Origin: Adiantum capillus-veneris
Taxonomy: Eukaryota; Streptophyta; Polypodiopsida; Polypodiales; Pteridaceae
NCBI GenBank assembly: GCA_014529385.2
Contig: CM043964.1
Coordinates: forward strand, 105,813,087-105,877,086
DNA length: 64,000 nt
Direction: 5' to 3'
Part shown: positions 1 through 11,029 of the stretch, in pieces
Layout: each line of letters begins with the position of its first letter
How positions within the stretch are numbered: position 1 is the stretch's first letter
Made by a program: the position numbers and the translations under genes
Notes under the pieces: generated by a model
Told to the model about the DNA's origin: nothing
The model's database searches: none
What the model saw: the letters and a program-made list of their open reading frames with translations, nothing else

Positions 1-1137
1 AAAAAAACCGAATGGCAGTTGATGCAGTCGACGAGCAACGCGGTCGACAGGTGGAGATTGCATGAGGAGAGGAAGGCGCCACTTGGGCGTGCATGAGGAG
101 CCAAGGACTGGAAGAGAGGAGAGGGCATCGTCGAAGGCTGCAGAGGAGAGGGATGGCTTGAGGCGAGGGCTGCCATATTCAGTGAGGGCCACACAGGGGT
201 GTCGGGATGGTTGGATACAGGGAGAAGGAGAGGCCAGTTATGGCGTGAAGAGCTGCCAGAGAAGGGGGTCTCCGAATGCATAAAGAGCCAGTGATGGGAG
301 GCTGCCAGTGGCTGCATACGGTGGTGGGGCTATTGACCAAGCCAGGGGCCAGTGGTGGCGGACCTGAGCACTGGAGGGCAGCGTTGCAGGGGAGAAGAAG
401 AGAGGCAAGGCTGCCATACCAAGGCCTGGGCAAAGGAAACAGGACGGAGGTCAGGAGCCGAGAAGGAGGGCTCGTAGGAGTGCATTGGAAGGTGGGGTGA
501 ACTTGGAAAAAGCCTAATAGGGGTTCGTCTCATCCAAAACAAAAGGAGGGCAATTCCTACATAGTTCCATCATTGAACACTTTGGGGACTAGTCGAGTTG
601 GATTGCTATTTGTGCAAATGTTATCATGTTCATTTTTTGCTCTCATGCCTATGTGCGAGTCATGGATGTGAATGGTTTTTGTGCAAGCAAGGGGTGTGCA
701 AAGGGCTACAAAAGTCTTGTGGTGTGTCCGATATATTGAGTTAGTCATTGCTATCTATATGGTCGTGATATATGTCTTGAGGATGGAAGCTCGTGGGTAA
801 ACCTGACTCTGCCAATGATTTTGAGGTATTTGAAGGAGTCGAGATTTCTTGTCATGATTGCTTATATGTGAATGCTTGGTGCTTTGAGGGGGTCATAGTC
901 GAGAATCATGGTCGTATGCTTGGCAGCCAGCCGGTTATGTGCAGCTAGGTTTGGTTGGATGCGGGCAAGGGGAATAGTCGTTTGCAAATTGTGTATCGAG
1001 GTGTGTGTTTGGTAGGGGATAGGGGTGCTATGTAATGACTGGTCTATAGAGAGGCATTTACACTATGTGCTGGTGGTTTTCCTATTTCCCCCTTTCCATC
1101 TTGTGGTGCCCCACTGAGGACCCACTACTTGATTCCT

Positions 1138-1652
1138 AACAAGGTGTTCGTGAGTCAAGATAAAGCAAGAGTTTGGTCCAGTGTTCAAAGGAGATGAAGA
1201 TGATGACGAGTGGATTGCCGATTTTGAGCTATTTATGTGGGCACTATTGCAGATGCCAGGTGATGAAGCAAAGCTCCGAACTCTCCCTTTGGTGCTGCAA
1301 GGTAAAGCAAAGGTTTGGTTCGATGGCTTAGAAGAGGTGCACAAGCAGGACTGGATCTGATTTCACGAACAGTTCTTACAAAGGTATCAAAAGGGCGTGT
1401 CGGCATCGGAAGCAGATGCAAAGCTCAAAGCCTTGCAGCAGGAAGTAAGTGAAAGTTTTGATGCTTTTGCTGATAAATTTGAAGCTTATTGCAGAGATTT
1501 TGTCGCTGCTACCCAAGCAACCAATGCAGGATTCTTTAAACGGGAAAAGTTTCTATCATGTTTGCAAGCATCCCTATGTTCGAGAGAGGGTGGAGTATGA
1601 AGATCCAAGGACCTTTGATTAAGTATTCCAAGTTGCCAGAGCAAAGAGTCGA
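1138..1652 (+). pseudogene. Gag-like domain, unit 1, frameshifted
   Basis: Homologous to the open frame at 4759-5292. Unit 1 has an extra A at about 1163 (AGATAAAGCAAGAG against AGATAAGCAGGAG), which shifts the frame, and a TGA at about 1357 (GGATCTGATTTC against GGATCGGATTTC). Readable parts contain the retrotransposon gag pattern (acidic residues, then DEWIADFELF, then KAKVWFDGL). The product would be a capsid-type structural protein, and this copy cannot make it. Confidence 0.7.
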
Positions 1653-1667
1653 AAGATAAAGAAGAAG

Positions 1668-3078
1668 ATGGAAGTAGGATTGCTACAGTCGGCAGTCATG
1701 GTAGCAAGTGGATCTAGGCCCAAACAGATTGAAGAGCATCAAGAGGTAAAAGCTCCTTGTTTTGCTGATATGAATGTGATCAAATCATGTGAAGTTGATG
1801 CCAGGCTAGAAGAGGTAGAAGAAGTACCAACCAGGGCTCAAAAGGTGCAGAGGTATATTCAGGGTGCCACACAGCTTGCTTGCTCAAGAGAGAGAGGTGG
1901 TAAAAGATCTTAAAGAAGGGGTGTCAATTCCAGAACTAGCAACGAGGAAGGTAGCAGCGGTACAAGACTTGGTCAGCTCAAAAGAGGAGTCTGACATTTC
2001 TCATAGCTCCGACAACAGTTTGGACACAGATAGCATGTGGGAGACAGTATCCCGGTCTTCCAGGAATGAGACCTATGATGTTTTTTATGTGGATGAAGTG
2101 GAGAACAGTGTATTTGAGTTTCCTGCCATCCATTCGAATCTCGAAGAGCAGTATAGTGTTTCACCTTGTGTGAATCTGCCAGTCGAGCAACCATCTCTCG
2201 TGTCTTGTGATGGTGAGTCCCTATTGGAGGAAGAGGTATGGTTTGATGGTGTATCATACCTAATTGAAGAGCAGGTTTTTGAGGATGACTTGCAGGAGAT
2301 AGAAGCAGAAGCGGAGGTATGTTCAGTTGATTTGTCTATGCAGGGGGTGGCACAACCTTGCCTTGAGGGGCATGTCAAGGTGTGCTTTGAGGTTTCAGAG
2401 TTTGTGTGTAGCCGTGGAGAGTTAGCTCCGACAGACGACTCTATGGAAACTGGTACAGGTGCAGCCTATGAGAGTGGTCCTCCATGTAACGAGGAAGGTG
2501 CCGCCAACCTTGCAGGTGATGGGGTATTTGAAGAACATGTTGTCACTCTAGCAGGTCATGTTCTTGAGTATGAAGAGATGGTTTTGGAGCCATGTTTCGA
2601 AGATTTGGATACAGGTTTGCAAAGGGATCAGGTTTGCTTGGCTATGCAGCAAGTGGAGGCAAATGGAAGGGTATTGTGGCTTCATGTTATGCTATTGATA
2701 GCTATGTTGTTGCAGGTTGCTTTGCAAGGTGTACTATGCAGGTTTCAATGCTCATGTGATGAAGCTGATGATATTAAGGGTTCTATAGCAGATGTCATGA
2801 TAGAGGTTGATGGTACAGGTGCTTCAAGTGGTCAAAAACATGTTTATGGTTGGCACGAGGGCTTGTGGATGGAGGGTGACAAAGTTCCATGTTATGAAGA
2901 ACTAGAAGGATGGCCTATCTATTGGCCTACAGGTGCAAAGAAAGACTTGAAGATAGATGCTATACATGTGGATGGCCACAAACAGTGTTTTATATTTGAT
3001 CCAGGTGGACTCTATGTCATGCTTGGGGGAGCTGTGAGATTTTCATTTGACCCTGGCAGGCGATGCAGTAGCTGATGC
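1668..3078 (+). pseudogene. Acidic C-terminal polyprotein region, unit 1
   Basis: Two overlapping frames (1668-1913 and 1864-3075). The second is open for 403 codons and is very rich in Glu, Asp and Ser. It has one hydrophobic stretch around residues 275-290 (LHVMLLIAMLLQVALQG), Cys-rich patches, and ends with FDPGGLYVMLGG and FSFDPGRRCSS. No enzyme motif is present. It follows the gag-like domain, so it was presumably the rest of a gag-type polyprotein. In unit 2 a 29-bp duplication puts both frames in register. Function unknown. Confidence 0.55.
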
Positions 3079-3358
3079 TTTTCTATCTATTTCTATCCTA
3101 TCTATATAGCCGCTATATTATCTTTTTTCTTATGCAGTCTATGTAGCTATGTTATATCATTTTCTCTATGCATTCTGATTTTACCTAAATAATGCTATGG
3201 TTGAGCATGAATGCTAACCAAGGGGGTGGGCAATGATGGTGCGCCCAGTTGTGGTCGGCGTAAGGAGAGCTCAAAAGCCGTTACCGGGAGGTTTGCAAGC
3301 AAATGGTACGATGCTTGAACATTTGTTTGCTGCAGGGTTCAACAAGTCCTAAGTTGAA

Positions 3359-3550
3359 GTGTATGTCACACGTGGCATTTATCATGACAAGGAGTGGTGG
3401 CTTGAGTTAATCGATGCTCGTGGAAATTGTGCTATTCTCAATCACGAGGCCATCCGCCAACAACCATGGCCATTAGTTCAATTCAAAAGGCAAGGGGAGG
3501 TCATAATTTTGCGGCTCAAAGACTATTGTCAGGAAGTTCCAGTGACATGA
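3359..3550 (+). CDS. Small conserved retroelement frame, unit 1
   Basis: A 63-codon frame starting MYVTRGIYHDKEWWLELIDA, preserved at protein level in unit 2 with conservative changes. Upstream codons stay in a plausible frame after a stop, so this may be the tail of a longer lost protein. I do not recognise a domain. Confidence 0.35.
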   Translation: MYVTRGIYHDKEWWLELIDARGNCAILNHEAIRQQPWPLVQFKRQGEVIILRLKDYCQEVPVT

Positions 3551-4758
3551 AGTGCCAGTGACATGAAGTGCCAGGGCCGCACTTTTATTGGGCATTTTAA
3601 ATTGGAGCATGCGGGGGTGTGCAAGGGGGCCAAGCCCAAAAGCTTTTTAAAGCTCTCAATATAAAAAAAACCGAATGGCAGTTGATGCAGTCAACGAACA
3701 ACGTCGGAGGGAAGGTCGACAGGTGGAGATTGCATGAGAAGAGGAAGGCGCCACTTGTATGAGGAGCCAAGGACTGGAAGAGAAGAGAGGGCATGGTCGA
3801 AGGCTGTAGAGGGGCCGCCTGCAGAGGAGAGGGATGGCTTGAGGCCAGGGCTGCCATATTCAACGAGGGCCACATAGGGGCCGCGGGATGGTCGGATACA
3901 GGGAGAAGGAGAGGAGAGGCCAGTTATGGCGTGAAGAGCTGCCAGAGAAGGGGGTCGCCAACTGCATAAAGAGCCACTGATGGGAGGCTGCCAAGGGCTG
4001 CATACGGTGGTCGGGCTATTGACCAAGCCAGGGGCCAGTGGTGGCGGGCCTGAGCACTGGAGGGCAGCGTTGCAAGGAAGAAGAAGAGAGGCAAGGCTGC
4101 CATACCAAGGGCTGGGCAAAGGAAAGAGGACGGAGGTCAGGAGCCGAGAAGGAGGGCTCGTAGGAGTGCATTCGAAGTTGGGGTGAACTTGGAAAAAGCC
4201 TAATAGGGGTTCGTCTCATCCAAAACAAAAGGAGGGCAATTTCTACATAGTTCCATCATTGAACACTTCGGGGACTAGTCGAGTTGGATTGCTATTTGTG
4301 CAAATGTTATCATGTTCATTTTTTGCTCTCATGCCTATGTGCGAGTCATGGATGTGAATGGTTTTTGTGCAAGCAAGGGGTGTGCAAAGGGCTACAAAAG
4401 TCTTGTGGTGTGTCAGATATATTGAGTTAGTGATTGCTATCTATATGGTCGTGATATATGTCTTGCGGATGGAAGCTTCTGGGCAAACGTGAGTCTGCCA
4501 ATGATTTTGAGGTATTTGAAGGAGTCGAGATTTCTTGTTGTGATTGCTTATATGTGAATGCTTGGTGCTTTGAGGGGGTCATTGTCGAGAATCATGGTCG
4601 TATGCTTGGCAGCCGATTATAGCCGGTTATGTGCAGCTAGGGTTGGTTGGATGCGGGCAAGGGGAATAGTCGTTTGCAAATTGTGTATCGAGGTGTGTGT
4701 TTGCTAGGGGATAGGGGTGCTATGAAATGACTGGTCTATAGAGAGGCATTTACACTAT

Positions 4759-5292
4759 GTGCTAGTGGTTCTCCTATTTCCCCCTTTCCATCTTGTGGTG
4801 CCCCCACTGAGGACCCACTACTTGCTTCCTAACAAGGTGTTCGTGAGTCAAGATAAGCAGGAGTTTGGTCCAGTGTTCAAAGGAGATGAAGATGCTGACG
4901 AGTGGATTGCCGATTTTGAGCTATTTATGTGGGCACTATTGCAGATGCCAGGTGATGAAGCAAAGCTCCAAACTCTCCCTTTGGCGCTGCGAGGTAAAGC
5001 AAAGCTTTGGTTCGATGGCTTAGAAGAGGTGCACAAGCAGGACTGGATCGGATTTCATGAACAGTTCTTACAAAGGTATCGAAAGGTCCTGTTGACATCG
5101 GAAGTGGATGCAAAGCTCAAAGCCTTGCAGCAGGAAGTAAGTGAAAGTTACGATGCTTTTGCTGATAAATTTGAAGCTTATTGGAGAGATTTTGTCGCTG
5201 CTACCCAAGCAACCAATGCGGGATTCTTTAAACGGGAAAAGTTTCTATCATGTTTGCAAGCATCCCTATGTTCGAGAGAGGGTGGAGTATGA
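4759..5292 (+). CDS. Retrotransposon gag-like protein, unit 2
   Basis: A 177-codon frame. From about residue 35 it reads FGPVFKGDEDADEWIADFEL, then a helical Leu/Ala-rich segment, KAKLWFDGL, and FLQRYRK, the layout of the retrotransposon gag family (capsid-like helical domain). A natural downstream frame (YVRERVEYEDPRTFD) lies in another register after about 5265, so a 1-base slip truncates the domain at its C-terminal end. The protein would form the particle core that packages element RNA. No zinc knuckle is seen. The first 30 codons look like translated leader, so the true start may be further in. Confidence 0.65.
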   Translation: MLVVLLFPPFHLVVPPLRTHYLLPNKVFVSQDKQEFGPVFKGDEDADEWIADFELFMWALLQMPGDEAKLQTLPLALRGKAKLWFDGLEEVHKQDWIGFHEQFLQRYRKVLLTSEVDAKLKALQQEVSESYDAFADKFEAYWRDFVAATQATNAGFFKREKFLSCLQASLCSREGGV

Positions 5293-5347
5293 AGATCCAA
5301 GGACCTTTGATTAAGCAATCCAAGTTGCCAGAGCAAAGAGTCGAAAG

Positions 5348-6076
5348 ATGAAGAAGAAGATGGAAGTAGGATTGCTACAGTCGGCAGTCATGGTAGCAAG
5401 TGGATCTAGGCCCAAACAGATTGAAGAGCATCAAGAGGTAAAAGCTCCTTGTTTTGTTGATATGAATGTGATCAAATCATGTGAAGTTGATGCCAGGCTA
5501 GAAGAGGTAGAAGAAGTACCAACCAGGGCTCAAAAGGTGCAGAAGTACCAACCAGGGCTCAAAAGGTGCAGAGGTATATTCAGGGTGCCACACAGCTTGC
5601 TTGCTCAAGAGAGAGAGGTGGTAAAAGATCTTAAAGAAGGGGTGTCAATTCCAGAACTAGCAACGAGGAAGGTAGCAGCGGTACAAGACTTGGTCAGCTC
5701 AAAAGAGGAGTCTGACATTTCTCATAGCTCCAACAACAGTTTGGACACAGATAGCATGTGGGAGACAGTATCCCGGTCTTCCAGGAATGAGACCTATGAT
5801 GTTTTTTATGTAGATGAAGTGGAGAACAATGTATTTGAGTTTCCTGCCATCCATTCGAATCTCGAAGAGCAGTATAGTGTTTCACCTTGTGTGAATCTGC
5901 CAGTCGAGCAACCATCTCTCGTGTCTTGTGATGGTGAGTCCCTATTGGAGGAAGAGGTATGGTTTGATGGTGTATCATACCTAATTGAAGAGCAGGTTTT
6001 TGAGGATGACTTGCAGGAGATAGAAGCAGAAGCGGAGGTATGTTCAGTTGATTTGTCTATGCAGGGGGTGGCGTAA
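5348..6076 (+). CDS. Acidic retroelement protein, unit 2, first part
   Basis: A 242-codon frame starting MKKKMEVGLLQ, rich in Glu/Val/Ser, ending at a TAA where unit 1 reads CAA (Gln). It contains the 29-bp tandem duplication (AAGTACCAACCAGGGCTCAA appears twice) that brings the upstream part into register. Together with 6101-6574 and 6584-6796 it matches the single long frame of unit 1. No catalytic motif. Likely the C-terminal half of a gag-type polyprotein. Confidence 0.5.
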   Translation: MKKKMEVGLLQSAVMVASGSRPKQIEEHQEVKAPCFVDMNVIKSCEVDARLEEVEEVPTRAQKVQKYQPGLKRCRGIFRVPHSLLAQEREVVKDLKEGVSIPELATRKVAAVQDLVSSKEESDISHSSNNSLDTDSMWETVSRSSRNETYDVFYVDEVENNVFEFPAIHSNLEEQYSVSPCVNLPVEQPSLVSCDGESLLEEEVWFDGVSYLIEEQVFEDDLQEIEAEAEVCSVDLSMQGVA

Positions 6077-6100
6077 CCTTGCCTTGAGGGGCATGTCAAG

Positions 6101-6796
6101 GTGTGCTTTGAGGTTTCAGAGTTTGTGTGTAGCCGTGGAGAGTTAGCTCCGACAGACGACTCTATGGAAACTGGTACAGGTGCAGCCTATGAGAGTGGTC
6201 CTCCATGTAACGAGGAAGGTGCCGCCAACCTTACAGGTGATGGGGTATTTGAAGAACATGTTGTCACTCTAGCAGGTCATGTTCTTGAGTATGAAGAGAT
6301 GGTTTTGGAGCCATGTTTCGAAGATTTGGATACAGGTTTGCAAAGGGATGAGGTTTGCTTGGCTATGCAGCAAGTGGAGGCAAATGGAAGGGTATTGTGG
6401 CTTCATGTTATGCTATTGATATCTATGTTGTTGCAGGTTGCTTTGCAAGGTGTACTATGCAGGTTTCAATGCTCATGTGATGAAGCTGATGATATTAAGG
6501 GTTCTATAGCAGATGTCATGATAGAGGTTGATGGTACAGGTGCTTCAAGTGGTCAAAAACATGTTTATGGTTAGCACGAGGGCTTGTGGATGGAGGGTGA
6601 CAAAGTTCCATGTTATGAAGAACTAGAAGGATGGCCTATCTATTGGCCTACAGGTGCAAAGAAAGACTTGAAGATAGATGCTATACATGTGGATGGCCAC
6701 AAACAGTGTTATATATTTGATCCAGGTGGACTCTATGTCATGCTTGGGGGAGCTGTGAGATTTTCATTTGACCCTGGTAGGCGATGCAGTAGCTGA
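6101..6796 (+). pseudogene. Acidic retroelement protein, unit 2, remainder
   Basis: Two open pieces (6101-6574 and 6584-6796) separated by an in-frame TAG at 6572-6574 where unit 1 has TGG (Trp). Ends with the same FDPGGLYVMLGG and FDPGRRCSS motifs as unit 1. The lesion is a single transition, so the loss is recent. Confidence 0.5.
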
Positions 6797-7079
6797 TGCT
6801 TTTCTATCTATTTCTATCCTATCTATATAGCCGCTATATTATCTTTTTTCTTATGCAGTCTATGTAGCTATGTTATATCATTTTCTCTATGCATTCTGAT
6901 TTTACCTAAATAATGCTATGGTTGAGCATGAATGCTAACCAAGGGGGTGGGCAATGATGGTGCGCCCAGTTGTGGTCGGCGTAAGGAGAGCTCAAAAGCC
7001 GTTACCGGGAGGTTTGCAAGCAAATGGTACGATGCTTGAACATTTGTTTGCTGCAGGGTTCAACAAGTCCTAAGTTGAA

Positions 7080-7271
7080 GTGTATGTCACATGTGGCATT
7101 TATCATGACAAGGAGTGGCGGCTTGAGTTAATTGATGCTCATGGCAGTTGTGCTATTCTCGATCACGAGGCCATCCGCCAACAACCATGGCCATTAGTTC
7201 AATTCAAAAGACAAGGGGAGGTCATAATTTTGCGGCTCAAAGACTATTGTCAGGAAGTTCCATTGACATGA
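7080..7271 (+). CDS. Small conserved retroelement frame, unit 2
   Basis: A 63-codon frame equivalent to 3359-3550 (MYVTCGIYHDKEWRLELIDA). Differences between the two units include several silent or conservative changes, which hints at former coding constraint. No known domain. Confidence 0.35.
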   Translation: MYVTCGIYHDKEWRLELIDAHGSCAILDHEAIRQQPWPLVQFKRQGEVIILRLKDYCQEVPLT

Positions 7272-7790
7272 AGTGTCAGGGCCGCACTTTATTGGGCATC
7301 CGAAATTGGACCTTGCAGGTGTGTGCAAGGGGGCCAACCCAAAAGCTTTTTATAGCTCTTAATTTAAAATAAAAACGAATGGGAGTTGATGCAATCGACG
7401 AGCAGCACGAGAGGGAAGGTTGATAGGTGGAGATTGCATGAGAAGAGGAAGGCGCCATTTGGGCGTGCATGAGGATCCAAGGACTGGAAGAGAGGAGAGG
7501 GCGTGGTTGAAGGTTGCAAAGGGGCCGCTTGTAGAGGAGAGGGATGGCTTGAGGAGAGGGGTTCCATATTTAGCGAGGGCCACACAAGGGCCGCGAGATG
7601 GTCGGATACAAGGAGAAGGAGAGGCGAGTTATGGTGTGAAGAGCTGTCAGAGAAGGGGGTCGCCGACTGCATAAAGAGCCAGTGATTGGAGACCTCTAGG
7701 GTCTGCATACGATGGTGGGGCTATTGACCAAGACAAGGGCCAGTGGTGGCGGGCCTGAGCAATAGAGGCTACCGATCTGGTAGACTGATC
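7263..7790 (+). repeat. Truncated third copy of the retroelement leader
   Basis: The leader (GAATGGGAGTTGATGCAATC and what follows) returns a third time around 7376 and stays recognisable to about 7760. There the common motif CAGTGGTGGCGGGCCTGAGCA runs into unrelated sequence. It is clearly more diverged than the leaders of units 1 and 2. A segment found three times around two internal regions is the pattern expected of LTRs (LTR-internal-LTR-internal-LTR), so the real LTR probably lies in this leader. Confidence 0.55.
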
Positions 7791-7851
7791 CCGAATTTAT
7801 TGATGATTTAGAAGGGGAGCAAACCTGTTCTCTATCAAGAATTTGTGACCA

Positions 7852-8547
7852 GTGCTCACACTATGGCAAGATGATCATGAACTTGATAATGCTGATTTAG
7901 AGGGGATGCACAATGAAGTGCAATATCTTGTTGATAAATATGATTGGTTTCATTGTGCCGACGATACAAACAAGGCAATAGATGAAATTTTCAATGTGCA
8001 TGCTGAACTTTGTGCTACAGAAGTGCAAAGATATTTGGATGAGAGTGAGAGACTTGAAGAGAAGTCTATTGTAGATGCGTTTAGTATGCATGTCATATGT
8101 GGAAAAATTAGTTTATTGCAGCAACTTGAGATGTGCAAGATGGAGGAACCTTCTCTAGAGGTGGACCTAGACCTTATGTGCTTATTGGAAGAAGCTTTGG
8201 AGGGGTTCTCAAATACAGATGCTAAAGATACCGATCAATCTAGATTCATGCATGAGCAAGTTTTTTTAGATGCAACTGATGATGAACTTATGCAGTTGTT
8301 GGATGATGCACTACTTGATTTTGAGCCGCTACAAGATTGAGAATTGTTTTTCGATGCATCTTTTGAGCCTAATGAAGAGGATTTTACCAAAGACTTGACA
8401 TATTTAGATATACATGATTGGGATTCCAATACTAGTGAGAGTGAAGGTGAACTGCCAATGCTTTTACCTATGATTGATGATCGACAATTGGATAAGCCAG
8501 TTGCACAGGGGATATGGTCCCAGGGAGATCACCCAATAAAAATGTAA
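7852..8547 (+). pseudogene. Acidic retroelement-like ORF, diverged relative
   Basis: A 162-codon acidic frame (7852-8340) ends at a TGA and continues in the same frame to 8547 (from ELFFDASFEPNEEDF). The composition (Glu, Asp, Leu) and the downstream FDPGG region resemble the acidic part of the tandem units, but the DNA is not alignable by eye. Probably the same protein class from a related, older element. Function unknown. Confidence 0.4.
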
Positions 8548-8780
8548 ACTATCACATGAGTTCAATAGAAAAGTATTTAAATCTCTTGAAACTTACATAA
8601 ATATATATACAAAAGGACATTATTTTCTCAAATTTGAAAAAAACTTACAGGTTTTAAGAGAAAAGGGTACATTATATTCCTAACAAAATTCACAGATTAG
8701 GGGTTTTACAAACATGTCTTGAACGCATGTGATATGGTAGTTTTACACATAGTGAACCCCAAAGGATATGGCAGTATCTA

Positions 8781-9116
8781 GTGTTACCTGATGCTATATG
8801 GAATTTGATGTTACCCTATGATGTAGGGAATTCTGAGCTAGCTTTTGACCTAGGCAATGACATATATTTGTATGGTCTAGGGAAATTGACTTATATGCCA
8901 TATGATCCAGGCGGTGTTCATGAAGATTTGTGGGCTAATTTATGTTTATGCTATAATGATTGGAAGTTCTTGTATATTCCCTATGATCCTGGAGGATGGT
9001 GCAAATTTTTCAAAGGAATGCTCATAGTGGGACAGATGATTGGGTTCCCGTTTGATCCTGGGGGACTACTAAAGTGCAAAGTTACTGATTTGAAGAGTAT
9101 CAATTATCTGTTGTAG
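8781..9116 (+). CDS. FDPGG-repeat retroelement C-terminus
   Basis: A 111-codon frame with three (Y/F)DPGG motifs: MPYDPGGVHE, IPYDPGGWCK and FPFDPGGLLK, each about 30 residues apart and each preceded by an aromatic or hydrophobic strand. Units 1 and 2 end with the same motif (IFDPGGLYVM, FSFDPGRR). This links the 7.8-9.1 kb segment to the tandem retroelement. The repeated motif is a family marker; I do not know its function. Confidence 0.45.
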   Translation: MLPDAIWNLMLPYDVGNSELAFDLGNDIYLYGLGKLTYMPYDPGGVHEDLWANLCLCYNDWKFLYIPYDPGGWCKFFKGMLIVGQMIGFPFDPGGLLKCKVTDLKSINYLL

Positions 9117-10300
9117 CAGGTTGCATGGTACAAAGTTTTGGTTTCTAGATCTATGCTAAGTCAGAAGAGTTTTTGGTTATGCAGTCAATAAGGTTACATG
9201 GCTAGCTTCCAGTTGACTTCTTTGTACAATTGATGAAGTATCTTCACATCTTTTGAGTTGGTTCTGCTACTAGAACTTAAAGTAAAGGACTTGACGGACA
9301 TTCCGTGTGTAGACAGAGTAAGGCATACTTGAGCTTGGGAGGGTTCCTTAAAGCGAGCTTAATGGTCAAGCCGTGTGCATCATTAACTGGAGCACTTGAG
9401 TCTGGTGGGGTTCACTAAACAGGTTTGTCATAATTGAATGCTTGGGAGATACGACAGATACAGTTCAAAGATTTTTGATGGACAGCTACTGGCCTAAAGA
9501 TCAGCTAAAACATTTATGATAGGGTGTAAGCCTTAGTTTATTTTTCATATGTTTACCAGTTGCGTGAGTCTGATGATGGCAAAGAGCTAAAGGTACCTAT
9601 AGCAGGTGCAGATTGAAGTGCAATTGGCAAAGACCGGAGGTTGTGCAGGTTCAGAGGGGGTGGATGTCATGCAGCTCTGCTACCATGCTAAGAAAAATGC
9701 CAAAAAAATGTACATCAAGCTTATTTGAAGCTTACTTGATTAATGGTCAGTGATCATGGCTTGTTAACAGGCCACGTTTAATGATTAAAGTATGCCAGAT
9801 GTGGCTTAAAAAGGGCCAACTGATGTCTTAATGATGCTAGAAAGGGTTATGCTTGAAGTGATCATAGATGGGATATTATGATCTATAACTATAGTGCTTG
9901 AAGCGCTCTACCGGCCTGTCTTTACGGCTCGTCGATTGGAGCTACGATGAAGAAGCTATGGCATTTTGAAGACTGATTTGATTGCAAATTTGTACACATT
10001 GGGCAACTACAGCTGAGGGACAGAAAAGAAATGAATGCATGGGCTCGAATTGCTCATTTTGGGGAGCACGTCGATCTTTTCAGATCAGTGATCGGAGTTA
10101 CGGTTGCCATGTTATTAGCCATTAAAGATTCACCGGGGGCCCGCTCCATACCCAGTCCGGACTGCTCAGTCGGAGTGTCATCTGGGAATTTTACAGCCTC
10201 AACAAGATTGTATGCATCTTAAAGGGTCTACAGGGATTTCCCGCTCGTCAGACAGAGTCCGGCTTGATCAGATAAGGCTTGCGGCCGATGACAATTGTCG
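9117..10300. other. Non-coding stretch, no supported gene
   Basis: No frame with recognisable protein content. The DNA reads like retroelement untranslated or decayed sequence downstream of the FDPGG frame. A 63-codon frame at 10031-10222 has no family resemblance and is not called. Confidence 0.5.
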
Positions 10301-10341
10301 GCACTGTTAAGCTGGGTAATTTTGGCATTATTTGGGATGTT

Positions 10342-10500
10342 GTTATGGGCAGTAAGATTCTTGAAGATATTGTTAGTCAAGGCTTGCTGGAGAAAAATGT
10401 CATGCTTGGCATTTCCTTGGCCGACATGTGTACCAAACATGATGCCTTTTACTTGTTGAAACACATTGCATGGCCGGCATGTTTTCCATATATGTATACC
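10342..10500 (+). pseudogene. PPR-protein-like relic
   Basis: In the + frame from 10279 the translation contains ILEDIVSQGLLEKNVMLG followed by SLADMCTKHDAF, and later YMYTKCGA. This resembles the PLS-type PPR pattern (…I…GLLEKNVVLG..LVDMYAKCG) common in land-plant organellar RNA-editing factors. Only one to two repeat lengths survive, and the rest of the frame is unrelated. It could be a transduplicated fragment or chance similarity in a short region. Confidence 0.35.
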
Positions 10501-10899
10501 AAATGTGGAGCCACTATGAGCCCAAGGCCAGATGCTGCCCATACTCACATGGCCAATGGCCGCCCACATGAGAATTAAACTGGCTGCCCAACATAAGGAG
10601 CAAAGGGCCACCCTAAAATTAGGGAGAGTGTGAAGCCAATAACTGGAAAAAAGAAAAGCCTCATGGCGAGCGAGCAGCAGGGAGTGAGGGTGCAGGCAGG
10701 CGAAGAGGGGCTCGCGCAAGGCAGGAGAAGGCGAGACTGCTCTTGGCCGTGAAATGGGATTTCCTCAGCAGGCCAAGGCGCCCTAATTCAAGCCAAATGC
10801 CACCGGATTTGGTGCAGTCGGAAATCTATCCTGCCATGTCATCCTATCGCTTCCCACGGCCCTGGCAAGGACGTTGCCATCGTTGCTTAGGGGAGGGCT

Positions 10900-10984
10900 T
10901 GGAGGAAGGAGCAAATCTCCCTCTCTCTCGCTCATGCTCGGAGAAGCAAGCTCTCGCTCTCTCTTTCGTGCTTCGACAAGGCAA

Positions 10985-11029
<45 letters not shown>

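Larger units (their letters stand above)
1..3663 (+). repeat. Gag-only LTR-type retroelement, tandem unit 1
   Basis: Unit 1 of a tandem array. Base 1 corresponds to base 3664 of the next unit, and similarity is near-complete over the whole length by eye. It holds a non-coding purine-rich leader, a gag-like domain (about 1140-1640), a long acidic frame ending in an FDPGG/FDPG motif (to 3075), a small frame at 3359-3550, then the next leader. No protease, reverse transcriptase or integrase is visible, so it looks non-autonomous. Head-to-tail copies of an LTR element normally arise by unequal recombination between LTRs. I could not place LTR ends, primer site or polypurine tract, so the Ty3/gypsy assignment rests only on the gag-like domain. 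Confidence 0.75.
3664..7367 (+). repeat. Gag-only LTR-type retroelement, tandem unit 2
   Basis: Second head-to-tail copy, the better preserved one. Its gag-like frame is open for 177 codons, and a 29-bp duplication near 5517-5574 joins two frames that are separate in unit 1. It carries its own lesions: a TAA after AGGGGGTGGCG at 6074-6076, and a TAG at 6572-6574 where unit 1 reads Trp. The two units share the same downstream small frame (7080-7271 here). The few differences suggest the duplication is recent relative to the decay elsewhere in the window. Confidence 0.75.

Noticed and set aside
179-542. Proline/serine-rich - strand frames in the retroelement leader
   Set aside because: They are antisense to the purine-rich leader, recur only because the leader is repeated, and resemble no protein.
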